Positions 1 through 5,091 of a DNA stretch of 6,102 nt are shown piece by piece. How positions within the stretch are numbered: position 1 is the first letter of the stretch; every line of letters starts with the position of its first letter. Origin of the DNA: Coriobacteriales bacterium (lineage in GTDB: Bacteria; Actinomycetota; Coriobacteriia; Coriobacteriales; UBA8131); contig JAITUO010000060.1 of assembly GCA_031286245.1 (NCBI GenBank), positions 1 through 6,102 on the forward strand, written 5' to 3'. Under the pieces are notes generated by a model. The model did not search any database. It was given only the letters and a program-made list of their open reading frames with translations, and was not told the DNA's origin. Position numbers and translations under genes: made by a program.

Positions 1-5
1 TAAGA

Positions 6-49
6 TAAACGATAGACTCCTTGATAATCTAAACGACAGCTTCCTGATA
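6..49. repeat. Imperfect tandem direct repeat upstream of thrC
   Basis: Two similar units lie at 6-26 and 30-49, with a 24-bp period. Both begin TAAACGA and end TGATA, with AG and TCC shared between them; they differ by a few substitutions and one inserted base. The pair ends about 30 bp before the thrC start codon, so it could be a paired regulator site or part of a leader, but no known regulator motif is recognised. It may also be chance in AT-rich DNA, and the left part of the region is cut by the window. Confidence 0.35.
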
Positions 50-80
50 CCTACCGTATTGTTAGAAAGGTAAGGCTTTT

Positions 81-1646
81 ATGTATGATTCTATCGAATA
101 CCTGGATACTCGCGGATACACAGAAACACCGCTGCCCTTCTCCACAGTAATAATTAAAGGCTTGGCAGCCGGCGGTGGACTTTTTGTACCAGAAAAGCTG
201 CCTCAACTCGACTTGACCGAGATCGTCAAACTGGCTAGCCTGCCTTATGCTCAGCAGGCTGCGCTGGTGTTTGATCGATTCGGAATTGACTTTTCTGCCA
301 ACGTTATCGACCGTTTGATGCAGCAGGCTTATGGGGAGAATTTCGATACACCAGTCATCGCTCCAGTTGTCGAGGTAGCACCGCGCAGTTACCTGCTGGA
401 ATTGTTTCATGGGCCAACTGCGGCTTTTAAAGACATGGCTCTGCAATGCCTGCCCTGGTTTTTTTCTTTGGCTTTGGAGAAACCCAGGGATGCAGCAGGT
501 ACACCGATGTTTCATTTGATACTGGTTGCGACTTCCGGCGATACTGGCTCAGCAGCCCTGGCAGGCTTTCGCGACCGTGAGCATACCGGGGTGATTGTTT
601 TTTATCCTCGCGATGGTGTCAGTGACATCCAAAGCCGCCAAATGACCGCAGCCGAAGGAGCAAATGTTGGTGTGGTTGCTGTCCAAGGAAATTTTGATGA
701 TTGTCAAAATGCAGTTAAGACCGTTTTTAATGATGCTGCTTTTACTGATGTCCTGGCTGGTCAGGGTGTCAAGCTGGCTTCAGCAAATTCGATCAACTGG
801 GGACGCTTGTTACCGCAGGTGGTTTACTATGCTTCTGCATACTCCCAACTGGTGGCTTCAGGCTCACTTGAACTGGGAGAGCAGCTGGATGTCTGTGTAC
901 CAACCGGAAACTTCGGGAATATCCTGGCTGCCTGGTATGCCCGTGCGATTGGAGTACCTATCGGGCGGCTATACTGCGCAAGCAATGATAACAATGTGCT
1001 GACCGACTTTATCAACAGTGGTACTTATGACATATCCCAGCGTTCTTTCAAACTGACGCCTTCGCCATCGATGGATATTCTGGTCTCCAGCAACCTCGAA
1101 CGTCAGCTCTTTGAGTTGAATGGGCATGATGCCGGGTTAATTCGAAAATGGATGCGTGAGTTATCTGAACAACGCCGCTTCCAGGTCGACGAGGCGACCT
1201 TTGCAGCTTTGCGTGAGTCTTTCAGTGCTGACTGGGTCTCAAGCGAGGAAAGCCTGGAGACAATCCGTGAGGTGTTCCAACAATTTGGCTATCTGCTGGA
1301 ACCACATACAGCCGTGGCCTGGAAAGTCGCTGAGCGGTTACGTATGACACCAGACTCTCCAGTACTGATTGTCGCGACCTCACATTGGGCAAAGTTTGCA
1401 TCCGATGTCTACCGGGCATTACACCACATGGCTCCAGGTGAAGCTTTGCCTGATGAAGTGGCTGGCCTCAGTGGTCCCCAGTTGGTTGCCCGGATCGCTG
1501 AGCAACATACTGCCGGATCGATTCCTCAGCATTTGGCTGAGTTGGACAGTAAGCCTATCCGTTTCGATGAAACATGCGCCAACACTGCAGAAGCAGTGAG
1601 TGAGTCGATAGTTGATTGGCTGGAGCAGCGTAGGTTAATTGATTAA
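81..1646 (+). CDS. thrC: Threonine synthase (PLP-dependent), complete, 521 aa
   Basis: This cytoplasmic enzyme catalyses the last step of threonine synthesis: O-phospho-L-homoserine plus water gives L-threonine and phosphate, using pyridoxal phosphate. The N-terminal threonine-synthase domain shows the typical GLAAGGGLFVPE stretch at residues 27-38. The PLP lysine is K117 in HGPTAAFKDMALQ (110-122). TSGDTGSAAL (151-160), SANSINWGRLLPQ (234-246) and the phosphate-binding VPTGNFGN (273-280) follow in the expected fold-type II order, then SPSMDILVSSNLER near 328-341. Its length fits the roughly 430-520 aa range of the family. The ATG at 81 is supported by AAGG and TAAGG purine runs at 67-75, five bases upstream. 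No hom or thrB is visible, so either the gene stands alone or its partners lie left of the window. A strong terminator begins two bases after the TAA stop. Identification is secure. Confidence 0.97.
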   Translation: MYDSIEYLDTRGYTETPLPFSTVIIKGLAAGGGLFVPEKLPQLDLTEIVKLASLPYAQQAALVFDRFGIDFSANVIDRLMQQAYGENFDTPVIAPVVEVAPRSYLLELFHGPTAAFKDMALQCLPWFFSLALEKPRDAAGTPMFHLILVATSGDTGSAALAGFRDREHTGVIVFYPRDGVSDIQSRQMTAAEGANVGVVAVQGNFDDCQNAVKTVFNDAAFTDVLAGQGVKLASANSINWGRLLPQVVYYASAYSQLVASGSLELGEQLDVCVPTGNFGNILAAWYARAIGVPIGRLYCASNDNNVLTDFINSGTYDISQRSFKLTPSPSMDILVSSNLERQLFELNGHDAGLIRKWMRELSEQRRFQVDEATFAALRESFSADWVSSEESLETIREVFQQFGYLLEPHTAVAWKVAERLRMTPDSPVLIVATSHWAKFASDVYRALHHMAPGEALPDEVAGLSGPQLVARIAEQHTAGSIPQHLAELDSKPIRFDETCANTAEAVSESIVDWLEQRRLID

Positions 1647-1648
1647 GC

Positions 1649-1680
1649 AAAAAGAAGCGGCTGTTAGGCCGCTTCTTTTT
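1649..1680. terminator. Bidirectional intrinsic terminator between thrC and cydB
   Basis: A perfect 13-bp stem pairs 1649-1661 (AAAAAGAAGCGGC) with 1668-1680 (GCCGCTTCTTTTT) around the six-base loop TGTTAG. The GC core is flanked by an A-run on the left and a T-run on the right, so a U-tract follows the hairpin on either strand. It starts two bases after the thrC stop, and on the other strand lies 28 bases beyond the cydB stop. It can therefore end both convergent transcripts and keep them from running into each other. Confidence 0.92.
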
Positions 1681-1690
1681 TACTACTTTT

Positions 1691-1720
1691 AAAAAACTGA
1701 AGTTTGATCAATAAACTTCA
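1691..1720 (-). terminator. Second, AT-rich terminator-like hairpin overlapping the cydB stop
   Basis: On the minus strand an 8-bp stem (TGAAGTTT with AAACTTCA; plus-strand arms 1713-1720 and 1698-1705) closes a 7-base loop. It is followed after one G by six T residues (1696-1691). The stop codon of cydB (1708-1710) lies within the loop, so the hairpin overlaps the end of the coding sequence. The stem is AT-rich and probably weak. It would act in series with the stronger GC hairpin just beyond it. Confidence 0.5.
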
Positions 1721-2787
1721 TTGAGTTGGTCATCCTTGATTCGACCGCGGAATATACGGTAGAGAATAACATGGTAGGTCAATACTAATGGCAGTCCGAT
1801 AGACGTGATGATCAGCATGATTGTCAGTGTTAACTCGGAGTTTGAGGAATTAAAGATCGTCAGTGAGAGTTCTGGCATGGCTGCTCCCGGGATCAGAAAA
1901 TAGGTTATCACTCCTTGGGGATTGGCAGCCGCTGGTATCAAGTTGGGATATAGCGACGCAGCAGTCAAACCGATCAGACAGATCGGGACCAGATTAACAG
2001 CCAGAAAACTCATCAAGTCATTCTTCTTGGAGAAGAAGAAACGAGCAACGAACCAGCCAACGACACAGAGGCCAGCAAACACGAAAGCTAAAGGCATGGC
2101 GACCCGGTCTTCTCCAAACTGTGGCATAACAAACAATAAGAAATAAGCGCCTGCTAAGGCAAAGGCAGCAAACTCGCCGATGTTCAGGCGTGAGCGCATC
2201 TTGACAGCCCGCGTGTGGATATCACTGCCAATCGGGGCTTTCAGGGCCAGCCAGGCTGCTCCCTGGGTCATGATAGCGACCAGGCCCATCACCCCACAGA
2301 GTAAGGCAAAGGGATTAAGCAGCGAGAAGAATCCGCCACGATACTCTCCAGCAGCGTCGAGGGCCACGCCTTGGATGACGTTGCCGATCGCAGCTCCGAA
2401 CAGCAGAGCAGGTACCAGACTGCCAACAAAAAAGCTGACTTCCCAGAATTTCCGCCATTTCTTGTCGTGTGAGACCATCTCCACGGACACCGCACGCATG
2501 ATCAGACCGAACAATACCAACATGATTGCCAAGTAGAATCCCGAGAAGCTGGTTGCGTAAGCCGGAGCAAAAGCAGCAAACAGTGCGCCACCGCCTGTCA
2601 GCAGCCAGACCTCGTTGCCGTCCCAGAAGGGGCCGATGGCTCTGCGTACAAAGGTTTTGTCCTTCTGGTTTTTGGCAATAAAGGGATATAGGATTCCGGC
2701 ACCGAGATCGAATCCACCGAGGATGAAATATCCAAGCAGCAGTACTGCGATCAAAAGAAACCAGAGGATTTGGAGGAATTCGTACAT
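1708..2787 (-). CDS. cydB: Cytochrome bd ubiquinol/menaquinol oxidase subunit II, 359 aa
   Basis: CydB is the haem-free integral membrane partner of CydA in cytochrome bd, which oxidises quinol and reduces oxygen to water with high affinity. The protein is almost entirely hydrophobic with about eight or nine membrane segments. It carries the family signatures GGFDLGAG (residues 24-31, first helix) and IGPFWDGNEVWLLTGGGALFAAF (51-73). An upstream in-frame GTG at 2796 would add three residues, but it overlaps the Shine-Dalgarno AAGGAGGTGA (2793-2802). The ATG at 2785-2787 is correctly spaced and gives a normal MYEFLQILWF start. The cydA stop TAG (2789-2791) is one base before this ATG, so translation of the two is probably coupled. 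The reading frame is intact and ends in TGA. With cydA interrupted, cydB may be expressed without a full partner. Confidence 0.95.
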   Translation of the reverse strand: MYEFLQILWFLLIAVLLLGYFILGGFDLGAGILYPFIAKNQKDKTFVRRAIGPFWDGNEVWLLTGGGALFAAFAPAYATSFSGFYLAIMLVLFGLIMRAVSVEMVSHDKKWRKFWEVSFFVGSLVPALLFGAAIGNVIQGVALDAAGEYRGGFFSLLNPFALLCGVMGLVAIMTQGAAWLALKAPIGSDIHTRAVKMRSRLNIGEFAAFALAGAYFLLFVMPQFGEDRVAMPLAFVFAGLCVVGWFVARFFFSKKNDLMSFLAVNLVPICLIGLTAASLYPNLIPAAANPQGVITYFLIPGAAMPELSLTIFNSSNSELTLTIMLIITSIGLPLVLTYHVILYRIFRGRIKDDQLNEVY

Positions 2788-2792
2788 GCTAC

Positions 2793-2802
2793 TCACCTCC
2801 TT
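2793..2802 (-). promoter_or_regulatory. Shine-Dalgarno of cydB that decides the start
   Basis: AAGGAGGTGA on the minus strand is a full-length match to the usual anti-Shine-Dalgarno of 16S rRNA. It lies eight bases (from GGAGG) before the ATG at 2787 and overlaps the competing GTG at 2796, which excludes the GTG as the main start. It sits inside the last codons of cydA, consistent with translational coupling. Confidence 0.85.
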
Positions 2803-2835
2803 GGGGGTCGGGGGCAGGGGGAGTTGCAGCTGGGG
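2803..2835 (+). other. G-run cluster (possible G-quadruplex) in the 3' end of cydA
   Basis: The plus strand has three runs of five G at 2803-2807, 2810-2814 and 2817-2821, separated by two bases each, then a run of four at 2832-2835 after a ten-base gap. A further G-run follows at 2846-2850. This strand is the template of cydAB, so the mRNA is C-rich here. The stretch encodes the Pro/Ala/Thr-rich CydA tail. The spacing allows an intramolecular quadruplex with one long loop, but proline-rich coding alone could produce the pattern. Confidence 0.3.
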
Positions 2836-4305
2836 TGTCGGAAGTGGGGGCTGAGGTGAGGTCAGACAACAGGTCTGTGTCCAGTGTAGCCGCGACTACA
2901 GTGACATCTTCGAGGATTGGGCCGGTACGGATCATCTTGAGCACCACTCGTAACCAGGCGATAAACAGGATCGTGTAGAAAACGATGAAGAGCAGTATTG
3001 TGATGTTGATCTCCAGGGCAGATACCACAGGCGACACTGCGTCAGCGGTCAACAACAGGTTATAGACTACCCAAGGCTGGCGCCCGACTTCTGCAACCAT
3101 CCAGCCAGACTGGATAGCTAGGAAAGGCACGATTGGACCAATTATCAGCAGGTAGAGTAATGCCTTGTTGACCTTACCTTTCTTGGAGGCTCTAACCGTT
3201 GCTGCAGCAATAAACAACCAGAGTATCAATCCGGCATACAGGCAGATCATCAGGTGGTAAGCCTGGAAAGTAGCATTCACAGGAGGGATACCGCCTTTGT
3301 AGTCTGATGCTTTGACTCCGTTGTAACCATCGAAATCGGTCAGGCTGTTTTTCAATGTGTTCAAACCAGGATAAACGGTTTCGAAGCTGCCGGAACCCAG
3401 GAAACTGGCGGCTCCTGGTATGCTGAGCCCGGTTGTCTCCCCACTAATATCATCTACCCAACCAAAGAGCGACAAGGCAACTGGCCCGTCCTCCCAGTGC
3501 CCTTCCATGGCTGCCAGTTTGGCTGGTTGTTGTTCTGCAACTACGACTGCCTGGTAATGAGCTAAGGGAAGCATCAAAGCGACGGTGACAATGCCAACTG
3601 TCAGTCCAGTCTTGATGAATTGCTTGCCATGGTCGACATGTTTATGCTTCAGCAGATACCAGGCACCGATTGCCATCACACAAAAGCTACCGAGGATCAG
3701 CAAGGAATCTACTGTGTGCAAGAAACGGGCAAGCATAGAGGGGTTGAAGGCGCAGGCAAAGAAATCGACGATCTGAGCCTTCGTACCGCTGGCGACCAGC
3801 TCGAATCCAGCCGGGGTCTGCATCCATGAGTTGGCCATGAGAATCCAGAATGCCGATAAGACTGAGCCGAAAAAGGTCAACCAACAGGAGACCAGGTAAA
3901 TTTTGGGCGAAACGCGTGAGCGGCCGAAGAGCACTATTCACAGAAAAACCGATTCCAGGAAGAATGCCAGCAAGGCCTCAGCAGCTAAGGGAGCGCCAAA
4001 GATATCTCCGACAAAACGGGAGTAACTCGCCCAATTCGTCCCAAAGCTGAATTCCATGGTGATGCCAGTGGCAACACCGACAACAAAGGTAGTTGTGAAG
4101 ATCTTCGCCCAGAATCGAGTCGCTGCCTTATCCTTCGGATCTTTAGTCCTGTGATAGCGTGTTTCTGCTAATGCGAGAAACAGACCAAGTCCAATGGATA
4201 GAGGTACGAATAGAAAGTGGAAGATGATTATGAGCGCAAACTGGAACCTTGCCAGTGCGACCACGTCTGTGAAGAACTCCATATACCCTCCTTTCCCGTG
4301 TGTCT

Positions 4306-4323
4306 ACCGGGTTTCTAACCGGT
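4306..4323 (-). promoter_or_regulatory. Small hairpin just upstream of the cydA ribosome binding site
   Basis: ACCGG (4306-4310) and CCGGT (4319-4323) form a 5-bp inverted repeat around an 8-base loop, inside the cydA leader. On the mRNA the hairpin ends about 11 bases before the Shine-Dalgarno AAAGGAGGG. It contains the stop codon of the possible leader ORF at 4315-4317. It could modulate ribosome access, but it is short and may be accidental. Confidence 0.3.
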
Positions 4324-4437
4324 CCTTATACAGTAGTTAAGCTGATCATCTGTTGGGCAAGCGGTTACTTGCCGATGGCTGGGCTTGCACCAGCCGATTG
4401 TTGAAACACTTTGTTTGAATTGGATTGTTATTCCCAT
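4315..4437 (-). CDS. Possible 40-aa leader ORF in the cydA 5' UTR
   Basis: On the minus strand an ATG at 4435-4437 is preceded by GGAGAGTGAGG, giving a GGAG nine bases upstream and a GAGG two bases upstream. The frame runs 40 codons (starting MGITIQFKQSVSTIGW) to a TAG at 4315-4317, 32 bases before the cydA ATG. The product has three cysteines (C17, C27, C36) and no membrane segment, and I recognise no family. It lies wholly within the transcript expected from the promoter at 4506-4534 and overlaps two leader hairpins, so it could be a translated leader affecting cydA. An open frame this short occurs often by chance; only the purine run and position speak for it. Confidence 0.25.
   Translation of the reverse strand: MGITIQFKQSVSTIGWCKPSHRQVTACPTDDQLNYCIRTG
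4356..4395 (-). promoter_or_regulatory. Pair of adjacent hairpins in the cydA leader, with an alternative pairing
   Basis: Two consecutive inverted repeats are present: GGCAAG (4356-4361) with CTTGCC (4368-4373), six-base loop; and GGCTGG (4377-4382) with CCAGCC (4390-4395), seven-base loop. GCAAGC (4357-4362) can also pair with GCTTGC (4383-4388), which would open both hairpins. Mutually exclusive folds are a feature of attenuators and leader switches. No U-tract follows either stem, so these are not ordinary intrinsic terminators, and no known riboswitch class is recognised. Confidence 0.35.
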
Positions 4438-4497
4438 TACCTCACTCTCCAAAGCATGTTGCATTTTGCATATTGTTACTCATCCAGTCTCATTTCA

Positions 4498-4512
4498 GTA
4501 TCAATATGATAC
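4498..4512. promoter_or_regulatory. Operator-like palindrome over the cydA -10 region
   Basis: GTATCA (4498-4503) and TGATAC (4507-4512) form a perfect 6-bp inverted repeat around ATA. It covers the -10 box of the predicted cydA promoter (4506-4511) and the expected transcription start near 4499. A protein bound here would block RNA polymerase. The sequence does not match the Rex operator pattern (TTGTGA...TCACAA) often found at cyd genes, so the regulator is unknown. Confidence 0.4.
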
Positions 4513-4534
4513 ATCTTCGGGGACAAAAAGACAA
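4506..4534 (-). promoter_or_regulatory. Predicted sigma70/SigA-type promoter of cydAB
   Basis: On the minus strand a -35 box TTGTCT (4529-4534, 4 of 6 consensus) and a -10 box TATCAT (4506-4511, 5 of 6) are separated by exactly 17 bases. Transcription would start near 4499, giving a leader of about 215 nt before the cydA ATG at 4282. This is the best promoter-like match I found in the gap between the CNNM-family gene and cydA. Confidence 0.6.
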
Positions 4535-4810
4535 GGGGTTTTTCTAATTTGCACAATTTTTCCGGACCATCTTGCGAGAATTATCATGTTTTCGTATGAT
4601 CGGGCGCTGATGCTATTTATCTAGCAGAATAACACATCTAACCGTTCTTATAACGAGATCAAAGACCACGGCATTTTCCCAATGAATCGGTCAATAAAGA
4701 TTAAGCCGTCAGTGAGGCGAGCCGCTTGGTAATAGGTTTAGTCAACTGAGGTAGAGGCTGAAACAAAGCTTGTTACTACCTATACCGCCTGTCTTGCAGA
4801 TGAGATTAGT
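4535..4810. other. Non-coding stretch without recognisable gene
   Basis: No convincing coding sequence, tRNA or other known RNA was found here on either strand. Short open frames exist on the plus strand but lack good ribosome binding sites and protein-like composition. The only notable signal is AATTTGCAC at 4546-4554, twelve bases upstream of the cydA -35 box. The same nine bases occur within both arms of the inverted-repeat element (4823-4831 directly, and inverted in the right arm). A weak inverted repeat AGGTAG/CTACCT (4749-4754, 4776-4781) also occurs. Confidence 0.5.
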
Positions 4811-4852
4811 ACGTTTTGCTGAAATTTGCACGCTGTGTACTCTCATTAAGTC

Positions 4853-4878
4853 GAATACTGCTAAATACAATAGTATTC
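4853..4878. repeat. Inner inverted repeat inside the element
   Basis: GAATACT (4853-4859) and AGTATTC (4872-4878) form a perfect 7-bp inverted repeat with a 12-base spacer, in the centre of the larger inverted-repeat element. The right arm runs into the first of the two direct repeats that follow. It could be a protein binding site or a secondary stem. Confidence 0.4.
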
Positions 4879-4910
4879 TAGAGGATTTTCATACGTATTC
4901 TATAGGATTT
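4873..4910. repeat. Direct repeats of 16 bp with a 22-bp period
   Basis: GTATTCTAGAGGATTT (4873-4888) and GTATTCTATAGGATTT (4895-4910) match at 15 of 16 positions. The 22-bp period is close to two helical turns, so both copies face the same side of DNA, as in paired operator sites. The second copy fills the spacer of a possible minus-strand promoter (TTGAGT at 4911-4916, TATGAA at 4888-4893, 17 bases apart; four of six consensus each). Confidence 0.5.
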
Positions 4911-5055
4911 ACTCAATTCATCGTACACAACGTGCAAATTTCAGCAAAACACTAGTTTCTCAAGGATTTATGGGCTGGCACAACTACTCGACTTATATCA
5001 AAAGAATCAAGCGAAATCCAAAACCTCACTTTATGGTGAAACAATTCTCTGTCAA

Positions 5056-5091
5056 CCCTCATCTCCAACCATCAACTCCAGCCCTCATCTC
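5056..5091. repeat. Short direct repeat around the stop of the CNNM-family gene
   Basis: CCCTCATCTC occurs exactly at 5056-5065 and 5082-5091, a 26-bp period, with partial similarity (CAAC) around it. The TGA stop (5072-5074) lies between the copies, and the second copy encodes part of the C-terminal RDEG residues. The arrangement fits a small local duplication at the 3' end of the gene. No function is evident. Confidence 0.35.

Larger units (their letters stand above)
2789..4282 (-). pseudogene. cydA: Cytochrome bd oxidase subunit I, interrupted by one in-frame TGA (497 codons)
   Basis: CydA binds haems b558, b595 and d and holds the quinol site of cytochrome bd. The ATG at 4282 follows a strong AAAGGAGGG (4286-4294). 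Residues 1-114 contain the conserved haem ligand H22, GVATGITMEFSFGTNW (69-84), VGDIFGAPLA (91-100), E102 and E110 in AFFLES. Codon 115 (3938-3940) is TGA; reading resumes in the same frame with no gap against E. coli CydA, whose residue there is glycine, so a GGA-to-TGA change fits. Downstream are W-I-L-M-A-N-S-W-M-Q, H189 (b558 ligand) in FLHTV, the Q-loop KLAAMEGHWE with K255 and E260, M345 (second b558 ligand) and GRQPW. The Q-loop is shorter than in E. coli (522 aa). The protein ends in a hydrophilic Pro/Ala/Thr tail of about 35 residues. The GTG at 3934 has no convincing Shine-Dalgarno, so separate translation of the second part is unlikely. A real mutation, strain heterogeneity and base error cannot be told apart here. 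Confidence 0.9.
4811..4952. repeat. 142-bp element bounded by 28-bp near-perfect inverted repeats (MITE-like)
   Basis: Arms 4813-4840 (beginning GTTTTGCTGAAATTTGCACG) and 4923-4950 are reverse complements at 27 of 28 positions and enclose an 82-bp centre. The one mismatch is a G-U pair if the minus strand is transcribed, and a C-A mismatch if the plus strand is. TAGT occurs on both sides (4807-4810 and 4953-4956), as expected of a 4-bp target duplication, although the two terminal bases inside each TAGT do not match as inverted repeats. There is no transposase gene, so a non-autonomous miniature element is the simplest reading. An invertible segment or a large RNA stem-loop are alternatives. 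It is not a normal terminator because no U-tract follows. Confidence 0.6.

Noticed and set aside
21..62. Promoter for thrC (TTGATA at 21-26, or TATTGT at 57-62)
   Set aside because: Neither hexamer has a convincing partner at 16-18 bases; thrC may be transcribed from beyond the left edge.
51..515. Minus-strand open frame of 154 codons opposite the start of thrC
   Set aside because: It lies fully antisense to a securely identified gene and its translation resembles no known family.
3938..3940. A genetic code in which UGA means glycine
   Set aside because: cydB and the CNNM-family gene end naturally at TGA right after their expected C termini, and thrC, cydB and the CNNM gene contain no internal TGA over about 1200 codons. 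A recoded genome would show many.
4401..4416. Rex-type operator near TTGTTGAAACAC
   Set aside because: Only one half resembles the Rex pattern and the second half is not its inverse; it also lies inside the leader, far from the predicted promoter.
4385..4624. Plus-strand open frame of 79 codons
   Set aside because: It runs antisense to the cydA leader and promoter, lacks a good ribosome binding site and has no recognisable protein features.
4690..4800. tRNA or transposase remnant in the gap
   Set aside because: No cloverleaf stems or T-loop could be laid out, and the reading frames are short and match no transposase motif I know.
4811..4952. Integron attC site
   Set aside because: The ends lack the conserved core (GTTRRRY and its complement), there is no cassette gene, and the arms are too perfect for attC.
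4811..4952. CRISPR repeat or array
   Set aside because: There are only two copies of the long repeat and they are inverted, not direct; the 16-bp direct repeats are two only, with a 6-bp gap.
4770..4955. Plus-strand open frame of 61 codons
   Set aside because: It is mostly the inverted-repeat element read as codons; the symmetry of the DNA explains it better than a protein does.
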